Assembly (NCBI GenBank): GCA_016867585.1
Contig: VGJF01000004.1
Coordinates: 1-34,941, forward strand
Source: Candidatus Aminicenantota bacterium
GTDB taxonomy: Bacteria > Acidobacteriota > Aminicenantia > Aminicenantales > UBA4085
Length of the DNA stretch: 34,941 nt
Reading direction: 5' to 3'
The stretch's first letter is position 1; each line of letters starts with the position of its first letter. Made by a program: the position numbers and the translations under genes. This document shows positions 1-6,869 of the stretch, in pieces. The notes beneath the pieces were generated by a model. The model was not told where the DNA came from and ran no database searches. It saw only the letters and a list, made by a program, of their open reading frames with translations.

Positions 1-462
1 CGGCTTGCCCCGGACCCTCCGGCCGTCCGCCTCCGCATACTCGCCTTGAAGAGTGATCGAGGTCGAGTCGTTATGAAACTCCCCGAGATCGATCGAGAAC
101 TCTCGAATCAGGTGGAGGACGAACTCGGTCAGGAAGGCGTTCCGGTCCGCGTCGAAAAGCCGGTCCAGAGCTCGGCCGAGACGGTCGTCGCCGAGATCTT
201 GAACCGAGCCGTTCTCCAAGCCCAGAAGATCGGGGGCGACCTGCCGGGCCCATTCCCGGACGGCGTAGAGAGGAAGGCGGGCCAGGATCAAATTCCGGGT
301 CAGGACGTGGAGGGCGGAGGCGGGGGTCATTTTAGCGCGAGAGTCCGGGGGGCCGAGATGCCTGTCGAGAAGCGCCGCGAAGTCGAGGCGTTGGAGGAGG
401 GCGTTGACGATCGGTAAGGCGCCCACGACCTTGGAGTCGAGGGTGAACGCGGGTTGGTCCAT
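1..462 (-). CDS. IS1634-type transposase, N-terminal part (cut by window edge)
   Basis: An open frame of 154 codons starts at the ATG at 462 and runs off the left edge without a stop. The translation begins MDQPAFTLDSKVVGALPIVN and continues with a helical segment (residues about 20-110) typical of the DUF4277 N-terminal domain of IS1634/IS4-group transposases, which bind the element ends and carry a DDE catalytic domain further on. The DDE part lies outside the window. Near the cut, the residues FHNDSTSIT look like the start of the first catalytic block of this family. A strong promoter (TTGACT-N17-TATAAT) sits 30-60 bp upstream. The gene is divergent from a small DUF6788-like gene, and I infer that both belong to one mobile element. 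The family call is by sequence feel, not by a search. Confidence 0.75.
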   Translation of the reverse strand, partial: MDQPAFTLDSKVVGALPIVNALLQRLDFAALLDRHLGPPDSRAKMTPASALHVLTRNLILARLPLYAVREWARQVAPDLLGLENGSVQDLGDDRLGRALDRLFDADRNAFLTEFVLHLIREFSIDLGEFHNDSTSITLQGEYAEADGRRVRGKP

Positions 463-466
463 GGCT

Positions 467-521
467 CTTGACTTTCCTCTTCCCTTACTGTATTATACAG
501 TAGGACTAAGCGAAAGTCAAG
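467..521. promoter_or_regulatory. Symmetric, overlapping face-to-face promoters in one dyad
   Basis: An inverted repeat has 10-bp outer arms (CTTGACTTTC at 467-476 and its complement at 512-521) and 7-bp inner arms (TACTGTA 486-492, TACAGTA 496-502). Both pairs are centred on base 494. Each outer arm supplies a -35 box. The plus strand reads TTGACT (468-473), 17 bp, TATTAT (491-496). The minus strand reads TTGACT (520-515), 17 bp, TATAAT (497-492). The -10 boxes lie on top of each other, so polymerase can probably occupy only one direction at a time. The minus promoter would serve the transposase and the plus promoter the small gene at 535. Confidence 0.7.
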
Positions 522-534
522 TGGAGATTCAGCC

Positions 535-927
535 GTGTCTCGCGACAACAGACTCCAAAACCGAATCGCGGTTTCGCTGGCCAAGCAACGCCGCCTCAAA
601 GAGGAACTCCGCCGTCTCGGGTTCATCATGTCGGGGAGCATCAGCCGGCGACGAATCGCCTGCGGGAACAGGACCTGCGCCTGCCGGAAGGATCCCGCGG
701 CGCGCCACGGACCCTACATCTACTGGACAACCAAGAAGCGGGGGAAGACGGTCGCTCGGCTCATCAAAAACGAAGAAGCCGAATTATGCCGAGAGTGGAT
801 CGAGAACCGGAAAAGACTCGAAAAAGTCGTTGGCCAATGGATAAGACTTTCCGAAAGGACGTTCGGGACGGCTCTCCGGCTCCGCGTCCGATCGGCAAGG
901 AAATACAAAAAAGAAGCTCGGAGATGA
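535..927 (+). CDS. Small DUF6788-like cysteine-motif protein
   Basis: The 130-residue protein starts at a GTG with a GGAG eight bases upstream. Residues about 10-30 are a basic helix. Then comes a compact core with CGNRTCAC (about residues 43-50), HGPYIY and a GKT...E pattern, followed by a basic helical tail. This arrangement of Cys-x4-Cys-x-Cys with HGPYxY and GKT matches the small DUF6788 family, whose function is not known to me. The three cysteines may bind a metal. It is transcribed divergently from the transposase through a shared symmetric promoter, which suggests a mobile-element accessory or regulatory role. No function is claimed. Confidence 0.65.
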   Translation: MSRDNRLQNRIAVSLAKQRRLKEELRRLGFIMSGSISRRRIACGNRTCACRKDPAARHGPYIYWTTKKRGKTVARLIKNEEAELCREWIENRKRLEKVVGQWIRLSERTFGTALRLRVRSARKYKKEARR

Positions 928-934
928 CCTGACT

Positions 935-1324
935 ATGCTGTCCCTGGAAGTGGGGGGCGATATCGATGTCCCGACCTGCGGAAAATGGGATTATTGGCGT
1001 CCTCATCTCCGTTAGGTCGACACGGGCATGGCTGGAGGCGGCTTCAGCTGTCCGGAATACGTCGTCAAGGAAACCAAGATTGAGCTTCCCAAGGAAGGAT
1101 TCCAAGGCATGGGCGGCGGCGGGCCGGTGACCGTTTACCCCTTCACCGTCGACCTGACCCTCGGCCGGGCGCGGCAAGAAGAGGTCCGGGGGCTGTTCGG
1201 CGGAATGCCTCCGGGCTTTGAAGACCGGCTGGGTTTCCGCACGGGAGGGATCATCTCCCACGGCTTCTTCCGTCCGTTCGCGGTCACCTTCGACTTCCGG
1301 GCGATGTCGCTGTATTTGAAGTGA
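935..1324 (+). pseudogene. Decayed retropepsin-like aspartyl protease
   Basis: One frame from the ATG at 935 to the TGA at 1322-1324 is interrupted only by a TAG at 1013-1015. Directly after this stop the frame reads V-DTG-MAGGG, the Asp-Thr-Gly active-site motif of retropepsin-like proteases. The end (GIISHGFFRPFAVTFDF) resembles the second, hydrophobic-Gly/Phe half of periplasmic aspartyl protease domains. Segment 935-1012 (VGGDIDVPTC...) could be the strand that precedes the active site. No proper signal sequence or start is visible, and the 5' end abuts the mobile-element genes, so the gene looks truncated by insertion and then broken by the stop. A short ORF from the ATG at 1028 would lack the DTG. 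A sequencing error at the TAG is possible. Confidence 0.5.
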
Positions 1325-1375
1325 GGCCCTTGAACGAAGGTCGCCGACGGCGCGGCCCGTCCAGTGTTCGGCAGG

Positions 1376-2389
1376 TCAGCTTCGCATCAGCTGCCTGGCG
1401 ATTTCCATAATGCCTGTCGCATTGGGGAGACACCGGTCTTCAAGATAGCGGGAGTAGGGGATGGTCGTTTGGGTGCAGACCCGGGCGTACCTGCAGGAGA
1501 TGCCCGCCTCCAGCAGAATTGCCGACAGCTCGCCCGAAAGACCAAAGGCTTCGTAATCTTCATCGACGACCAGCATCCGTCCCGTCTGCGCGACGGATTC
1601 ACAGATCGTGGCCTTATCCAGCGGAGAGACCGTTCGCAAATCCATGACGCCGGCAGAAATTTCTTCCTTCTCCAGAGCTTCGGCCGCTTCGATGGCGCGA
1701 TGAATTCCCGACCCGACACTGACGATCGTCATGTCATCGCCGGTCCGCCGCAGGATAGCTTTCCCGATGGGCAGGGGTTCCCACGTCTTGGGGACAGGGC
1801 CCTTAGCGCCTTCTTCGGGAATGTCGAACTTCACCGTGCGTCTGCCTCCCGACCCCAGAAACTCCAGCCAGGTTTCGGAGAGGAGCTTATGCTCGAGGAA
1901 GATGACCGGGCCGTCGTGACGCAGGGCCGCCAGCATCAGCCCGCCCGCATCGGCGGGCGTCGACGGAACAAGAACGGTCAATCCCGGGATATGGGCCAGC
2001 CAGCCCCACAGGGATTGCTCATGCTGTCCGCCGTCTCCGTATCCGCCGCCGCAGGGCGCGCGCACGACTACGGGCGCCGTCCACTTCCCGCCGGAGAAGG
2101 TCTCGACTTTAGCGGCATGGTTGAGGAGGGCATCCATGCATACGCCGAGGAAATCGACCATGTAGATTTCCACGACCGGGCGTAATCCGGCCAAGGCCGC
2201 AGCCACGCCGGCTCCAAGAAAAGCGCTTTCGCTTATGGGCGCGCCCCGAACGCGTTTGGGCCCGAACCGGACAAGCAGTTCGCGTCGCAGCAAGGGGGTA
2301 TCCTCTCCGAAAAGGACAATCCGCGGGTCGTCCGCCATGGCCCGGGCCAGGGCATCATCGACGGCTTGGGTGAAAAACATGGTTCTCAT
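1376..2389 (-). CDS. 2-oxoacid dehydrogenase E1 component, beta subunit
   Basis: A 337-residue transketolase-fold protein of the pyruvate/branched-chain/acetoin dehydrogenase E1-beta family, the family's usual length. The N-terminal part shows GEDTPL and PISESAFLGAGVAAALAGLRPV (Glu of this block contacts the thiamine ring in the family). Next come YMVDFL, the AAK/HEQSLW region, VPSTPADAGGL and FLEHKLL, then the C-terminal domain with SVGSG and DLRTVSPLD. The start ATG overlaps the alpha-subunit stop by 4 bp (ATGA) and has GGAGG seven bases upstream, so the two subunits are translationally coupled. Substrate (pyruvate, acetoin or branched-chain 2-oxoacids) cannot be read from sequence. The nearby leucine-type genes favour branched-chain acids. 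No E2 or E3 gene is present in the window. Confidence 0.9.
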   Translation of the reverse strand: MRTMFFTQAVDDALARAMADDPRIVLFGEDTPLLRRELLVRFGPKRVRGAPISESAFLGAGVAAALAGLRPVVEIYMVDFLGVCMDALLNHAAKVETFSGGKWTAPVVVRAPCGGGYGDGGQHEQSLWGWLAHIPGLTVLVPSTPADAGGLMLAALRHDGPVIFLEHKLLSETWLEFLGSGGRRTVKFDIPEEGAKGPVPKTWEPLPIGKAILRRTGDDMTIVSVGSGIHRAIEAAEALEKEEISAGVMDLRTVSPLDKATICESVAQTGRMLVVDEDYEAFGLSGELSAILLEAGISCRYARVCTQTTIPYSRYLEDRCLPNATGIMEIARQLMRS

Positions 2390-3414
2390 GACGGCACCTC
2401 CTCCAGAGCCGAAGCCAGCGCGTCATGAATCTCTTTTTCAACTTGGCTTTCCAATTCTTGCAGGCGCGCCGCGTCCGACGGCAGAGCCATACGCGCGCGC
2501 CGGACTGGATCGTTATCTCGGTCCCGGCGCGGATCGCGCCGGGTTGATTGCACCGCTCCTAGAACCGTTTTCATTCCCGACAGGCGCTCTCGCAAGCCGG
2601 CCCCTCCGCGACGCAGCAAGGACCGGATGAGAGGAATCGAGATCTTGGGCATTTCTTTAAAGGGGTTGCGAACCAACCGGATCAGTTGGAAGCCGAGAAA
2701 GTGCCCCTCGAAATGGACGCATCGGGCACGCAGGAAGGCCGGTCCCTGGCCGGAACGGGCCCGCTCGACGGCCGAACCGGCCGCTTCCCACACCGCGGAG
2801 ACGTCGAGGCCGTCCACCTCGGATGCGGGGATGCCCAATCCCCGCGCCCGTTCATTCAAATCACCCCCCGTCAAGGCTTTGGAGGCCGTGGTGATCGCCC
2901 AGCCGTCATCTTTGCAGACGAACAGGACGGGGAGGTTCCAGGCCGAGGCCAGGTTCATCGATTCGAGCAGCATGCCCTGATTCATCGCCCCCTCGCCGAA
3001 AAAAGCGACCGCAACCGTTCCGGGGCGGAGATATTGGCTGGCGAGGGCGAACCCGGCCGCGGTCGGCCCCGCCGAACCGACGATCCCCGAAGAGGCGGAC
3101 AAATGCTCCTTGGAGAAGAGGTGCATATGTCCTCCCTTCCCCCCGCACAGACCGTCCGGACGGCCGAGCATTTCGCGAAGGAGAAGGACCGGGTCGACGC
3201 CGCGCATCACCAAGGCGGCGGTGCCGCGATGATCCAAAGCCATGGCATCGCCCTCCCGCAGGTGGGCGACGACGCCCGCGATGACGGCTTCTTCGCCTGT
3301 CCCAAGATGCATCTCGCCCGAGATGAGTCCGTCCTGCCAGAACATGGCGACGGCTTCTTCGAGCAGGCGGCTCTTCAGCATCAAGGCATACAACGACCAT
3401 AAATCCGGCGGCAT
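2386..3414 (-). CDS. 2-oxoacid dehydrogenase E1 component, alpha subunit
   Basis: A 342-residue thiamine-diphosphate-binding subunit that decarboxylates a 2-oxoacid together with the beta subunit. The start is taken at the ATG at 3414 because GGAGG lies five bases upstream; a TTG at 3432 is in frame but has no such site. Landmarks are GGKGGHMHLF (about residues 91-100), SAGPTAAGFALA and the cofactor motif FFGEGAMNQ...CKDDGWAIT. The usual GDG-x26-NN is here GEG (140-142) and DD (169-170), spacing kept, so the magnesium ligands are acidic variants. After the core (about residue 230) there is a basic, arginine-rich stretch (RRDPRRDRDND) that looks longer than usual. It lies 25-45 bp downstream of selB and may be co-transcribed with it. 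Confidence 0.9.
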   Translation of the reverse strand: MPPDLWSLYALMLKSRLLEEAVAMFWQDGLISGEMHLGTGEEAVIAGVVAHLREGDAMALDHRGTAALVMRGVDPVLLLREMLGRPDGLCGGKGGHMHLFSKEHLSASSGIVGSAGPTAAGFALASQYLRPGTVAVAFFGEGAMNQGMLLESMNLASAWNLPVLFVCKDDGWAITTASKALTGGDLNERARGLGIPASEVDGLDVSAVWEAAGSAVERARSGQGPAFLRARCVHFEGHFLGFQLIRLVRNPFKEMPKISIPLIRSLLRRGGAGLRERLSGMKTVLGAVQSTRRDPRRDRDNDPVRRARMALPSDAARLQELESQVEKEIHDALASALEEVPS

Positions 3415-3456
3415 GCTCTCCTCCGAAGACAATGGCTATTATCATGCCAGGGGCGG

Positions 3457-5370
3457 CTATTTCAGCACATGGGCGTCGCCGGCCCGGCGGGTGACCTGGC
3501 CTTTGTCCAGATACTCGAGCACGGCGAAGGCGTATTTTCGCGAGACCTTGAGGATGTCCTTCGTCTCGGCGATGGTGATCGATTTGCGGAGGCGGAGATA
3601 TTCAAGGACGGCCGACCTGGCTTTCTCATAGGCGTCGCGATGGAGCGTGACCTTGGGGTCGAGGCGGACGAGGCGGCCTTGTTCGACAAGGGCGCCCATG
3701 ATCTTGCGGAACCGGCTGAGCGGCAGGCGAAGCTCCCGGCAGACATCGTCCTCCAGCGGCGGTTCGAATCCGGCTTTGCGAAAGACGGCCTCGACCCGGG
3801 CGGCCGTCTCGGCGTCCCGGTCGGCGAATCGGGCTTCGTGGCCGGGGAGGCTGAGGCCGCCTTCGACCCGGACGAGATCGCCTCTCCCGATGAGTTCTTC
3901 AAGGACGAGGCGGAAGACGGCCTCGCCCGCCTCTCTGGGAAGATGAGCCTGGAGGTCGGCCGCGGGCATGAACGTCCGCTGGGGATTGGCGGCGAAATAG
4001 CCCTCGGCCATGGCCGCGGCCTTGTCCTTCATGGAGGCGAAGACCGAAGCCGGGAGGAAGAGATCTTCGTCGGCCGAAGGGATTTTTTTCAGCTTTTGCG
4101 CGGCGGCGAGCCTGCCGGCCGCGGCCTGGACGAGGGCTGGCCTCCTGCCGAGGATTCGCGAGATCCGGCTCGCGGCCAGGGGAGACGGGGCGGCCTTGGC
4201 GACCGTCCGTTCGACGGCTTCTTCGAGCGATCCCTCGAGATTGCGAATGCCGGCCAGGGCCGCGGGGTCGAAACGCTTGTGCCGCGGGGGCGAGGCGTCG
4301 AGGACCTCGCCGCCGCCGATCGTGTTGAGCGGCGAGAACGTCCGGATAATGAACCGGTCCCCAAAGAGGGCCGCTGTCGGAGTCTCGAGGACGAACTGTG
4401 CGAGCATGGACTCGCCGGGCGGAAGCTTTTCCTTCTCGAGGAGCACGACCCGGGCGATGACCTCGTCCGTCCCGACGTGGAGGCGGACCCGGTCGCGCGT
4501 CTTGAGCTCGCCGGGCGCTTGGGCCAGAAGGTGAAGCCGGGCGTCGAGGCGCGAGGCGGGGGCGATGAAGCCGGGCATCGCCGCGCATTGGCCGCGCCGG
4601 AGCTGCTCCTTCTCGAGGCCGTGGAGGTTGAGGGCCGTCCGGCTGCCGAGGCGAGAAGACTCCCGCTTGGTCTTGTGGACCTGGACTCCGCGGACGCGGG
4701 CCTGGAGCCTTTCGGGGAGGATTTCGACGGTGTCGCCGACCTTGGCCTCTCCCGAGAGGATGGTCCCGGCGATGACCGTCCCGAAGCCGTGCATGACAAA
4801 AATCCGGTCGATGGGCATCCGGAAATATCCGGAATCTTCACGCGGGACGAGGCGGCGGCCGGAGGCCTGGAGCGCGGACTTGAGATCGTCCAGACCGGCC
4901 CCGATTAAGGCCGAGACGGGAATAATCGGCGCCCTCTCGAGGAAGGTCCCGCGGACGAAAGCCCGGACCTCTCCGGCGAGCTCCTCGAGACGGGCGGCGT
5001 CGACGAGGTCGCTTTTCGTCAGGGCGATGATCCCCTCGCCGACGCGGAGGAGGCGGAGGATGTCGAAATGCTCCCGGGTCTGGACCGAAATCCCCTCGTC
5101 GGCGGCGATGATGAAGAGGACGACGTCGATGTTGGACGCCCCGGCGACCATCGTCTTGACGAATTTCTCGTGGCCGGGGACGTCGATGAAGACGATCTGC
5201 CGCTCGTAATCGGGGAGGTCCAGGAAGACGAAGCCGAGCTCGATCGTCATCCCCCGCTCTTTTTCCTCGGGGAGGGTGTCCGGGTCGAGGCCGGTCAGGG
5301 CCTTGACGAGGGCGCTCTTGCCGTGGTCGATGTGTCCCGCCGTCCCGACGATGACGTGCGGCTTGTCCAT
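3457..5370 (-). CDS. selB: Selenocysteine-specific elongation factor SelB
   Basis: A 637-residue translational GTPase that carries Sec-tRNA to the ribosome at recoded UGA codons. The G domain has GTAGHIDHGKS (9-19), DVPGHEKF (63-70) and TKSD (118-121). It is followed by EF-Tu-like beta-barrel domains (about 175-370) and a chain of winged-helix domains at the C terminus (about 380-637), which in the family bind the SECIS hairpin of the mRNA. The final helix-turn-helix (ITIAETKDILKVSRKYAFAVLEYLD) is clear. Length fits bacterial SelB (about 610-640). It starts 10 bp after the selA stop, so the two form an operon. No selD, selC tRNA or obvious selenoprotein with an in-frame TGA was seen in the window. 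Confidence 0.95.
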   Translation of the reverse strand: MDKPHVIVGTAGHIDHGKSALVKALTGLDPDTLPEEKERGMTIELGFVFLDLPDYERQIVFIDVPGHEKFVKTMVAGASNIDVVLFIIAADEGISVQTREHFDILRLLRVGEGIIALTKSDLVDAARLEELAGEVRAFVRGTFLERAPIIPVSALIGAGLDDLKSALQASGRRLVPREDSGYFRMPIDRIFVMHGFGTVIAGTILSGEAKVGDTVEILPERLQARVRGVQVHKTKRESSRLGSRTALNLHGLEKEQLRRGQCAAMPGFIAPASRLDARLHLLAQAPGELKTRDRVRLHVGTDEVIARVVLLEKEKLPPGESMLAQFVLETPTAALFGDRFIIRTFSPLNTIGGGEVLDASPPRHKRFDPAALAGIRNLEGSLEEAVERTVAKAAPSPLAASRISRILGRRPALVQAAAGRLAAAQKLKKIPSADEDLFLPASVFASMKDKAAAMAEGYFAANPQRTFMPAADLQAHLPREAGEAVFRLVLEELIGRGDLVRVEGGLSLPGHEARFADRDAETAARVEAVFRKAGFEPPLEDDVCRELRLPLSRFRKIMGALVEQGRLVRLDPKVTLHRDAYEKARSAVLEYLRLRKSITIAETKDILKVSRKYAFAVLEYLDKGQVTRRAGDAHVLK

Positions 5371-5380
5371 CGGCGGCCGG

Positions 5381-6790
5381 TCACCGAAAAAGCGAGAGGA
5401 TGGCCGCTTCGACGAGCCGGTCCTCGTCGGGCCGGATCGTCCGGAAATCGAAGAGGAGGGCGCCGTCGCGGATCCGGGTGAAGACGGCGGGACGCTGTCG
5501 GCGCAGCTTTTTTCCGAGGTCTTCCGGATTCGCCCCCCGGAGGCGGAGGGAGAGAAGCCGCGTCGGGATCGTCTCGACAGGGACGGAGCCGCTCCCGACC
5601 TGCGATTCCCCGTCGATGACCTCGAGGGCGAAATCGGGGGGAAGGAGGGATTTTGAGAGGCTCTTGGCCGCGCGTTTGGCCCGGCGGTCGATTTCGGAGA
5701 CTGGAAGGGCGAGCATCCGGTAGAGCGGGTGGCGCTCGGGGAGCGTCTCGGGCGCGAGGAAGAGCTTCAATGTCGCCTCCATCGCCGCCAGGGTCAGCTT
5801 GCCGCAGCGGAAAGCCCGGGCGAGGGGATTTTTCTTGATCCGCTGGATGACGCCGGCTTTTCCGACGATGATCCCCGATTGCGGGCCGCCGATAAGCTTG
5901 TCGCCGCTGAAGCAGGCGCAGGCGACCCCGGCGGCGACGCTCTCCCGGACGAGCGGCTCGGTCTCGAGGCCGTAGGCCTTGAGGTCGACGAGGGCCCCGC
6001 TGCCGAGGTCGTCGACGACCGGGAGGCCGTGCGTGTTTCCCAAGGCCACGAGCTCCTCGATCCCCGGCTCGCCCGCGAATCCGAGGATGCGGTAGTTGCT
6101 GTGATGGACCCGGAGGATGGCCCCCGTGTTCGGGCCGACGGCCTCGGCGTAGTCGCGGAGATGGGTCTTGTTCGTCGTCCCAACCTCGCGGAGGACCGCC
6201 CCGCTCATGGCCATGACCTCGGGCATGCGGAACGACCCGCCGATCTCGACGAGCTGGCCGCGGGAGATGACGACGTCCCTGCCTTTGGCCAGGGTGTTGA
6301 GGATGAGGACGGTCGCGGCCGCGTTGTTGTTGACGATCGTCGCCGCCTCGGCCCCGGTGAGCTCGCGGAGAAGTCCGGCGACGTGGCTGTCTCGCTGGCC
6401 GCGACGGCCGGTTTCGATCTCGAGGGCCAGGGTCGAGTAGCCCCGGACGACGTCCGCCAGGGCCCGGCCGGCTTCCTCCGAGAGAACCGCGCGTCCGAGC
6501 CCCGAATGCATCAGGATGCCCGTGGCGTTGATAGCCGGGCGCAGGGACGGGGCGAAATTTTCGGCGAGCGATTCCTCCGCGTAGGCGATTAGGCGGGCCT
6601 TGGCGAAATCTTCCTCCGCAACCGCGTCGGGATTTGCGAGGATCTCGGCTCGAAGGCCGTCGAGGACCCGGCGGACGGCCTCCAAGGTCGGCTGACGCCC
6701 ATATCGGCCTGCCATGGCTTTGGCCTGGTCCTCCTTCAGGAGGCTGTCGACCGACGGCAGTTTCCGGAACAATTCTTCTTTCCCGGCCAT
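5381..6790 (-). CDS. selA: L-seryl-tRNA(Sec) selenium transferase SelA
   Basis: A 469-residue PLP enzyme that turns seryl-tRNA(Sec) into selenocysteinyl-tRNA(Sec) using selenophosphate. The N-terminal tRNA-binding region (RKLPSVDSLL) is followed by the fold-type-I core: NATGILMHSGLGR (88-100), NNNAAA, the EVGTTNKTHL block and SGDKLIGGPQSG with the PLP lysine at K298 (equivalent to K295 in E. coli). Length matches the family (about 460-470). The start has AAGAGG four bases upstream. The gene is followed by selB with a 10-bp gap. Together they indicate that this organism makes selenoproteins, as is usual for genomes with paired selA/selB. Confidence 0.95.
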   Translation of the reverse strand: MAGKEELFRKLPSVDSLLKEDQAKAMAGRYGRQPTLEAVRRVLDGLRAEILANPDAVAEEDFAKARLIAYAEESLAENFAPSLRPAINATGILMHSGLGRAVLSEEAGRALADVVRGYSTLALEIETGRRGQRDSHVAGLLRELTGAEAATIVNNNAAATVLILNTLAKGRDVVISRGQLVEIGGSFRMPEVMAMSGAVLREVGTTNKTHLRDYAEAVGPNTGAILRVHHSNYRILGFAGEPGIEELVALGNTHGLPVVDDLGSGALVDLKAYGLETEPLVRESVAAGVACACFSGDKLIGGPQSGIIVGKAGVIQRIKKNPLARAFRCGKLTLAAMEATLKLFLAPETLPERHPLYRMLALPVSEIDRRAKRAAKSLSKSLLPPDFALEVIDGESQVGSGSVPVETIPTRLLSLRLRGANPEDLGKKLRRQRPAVFTRIRDGALLFDFRTIRPDEDRLVEAAILSLFR

Positions 6791-6801
6791 TTTCGCCTCT
6801 T

Positions 6802-6830
6802 AAGTTAAGCGACCCCCCTCCGATTGTCAA
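6802..6830 (-). promoter_or_regulatory. Candidate promoter before selA
   Basis: On the minus strand a perfect TTGACA (6830-6825) is followed after 17 bp by TAACTT (6807-6802). The -10 match is poor and the ATG lies only 11 bp further on, so either the -10 is elsewhere or the transcript has a very short leader. It lies immediately downstream of the palindrome that ends the preceding gene, which would uncouple selAB from the upstream genes. Confidence 0.3.
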
Positions 6831-6831
6831 T

Positions 6832-6869
6832 AAAAGATGGGGGACGCTTTAAAGTGTCCCCCATCTTTT
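6832..6869. repeat. 38-nt REP-like palindrome, possible terminator
   Basis: The arms AAAAGATGGGGGAC (6832-6845) and its exact complement (6856-6869) flank a centre that pairs too (CTTT with AAAG, one G-T pair), so the whole 38 nt is one near-perfect hairpin centred at 6850/6851. A-rich and T-rich ends allow termination in either direction. The stop codon and last residues (GTL) of the Maf-methyltransferase gene are encoded inside it. Its GGGGAC/GTCCCC ends are shared with the palindrome at 20881-20926. This suggests a dispersed palindromic repeat, not a one-off terminator. Confidence 0.75.

Noticed and set aside
935-1324. The in-frame TAG read as amber recoding or pyrrolysine
   Set aside because: Other genes here end normally with TAG, there is no pyrrolysine machinery in the window and the gene also lacks a proper 5' end.
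3761-3771. A tRNA T-arm-like sequence (GGTTCGAATCC)
   Set aside because: It lies inside selB coding sequence, and no acceptor, D or anticodon arms fit around it.
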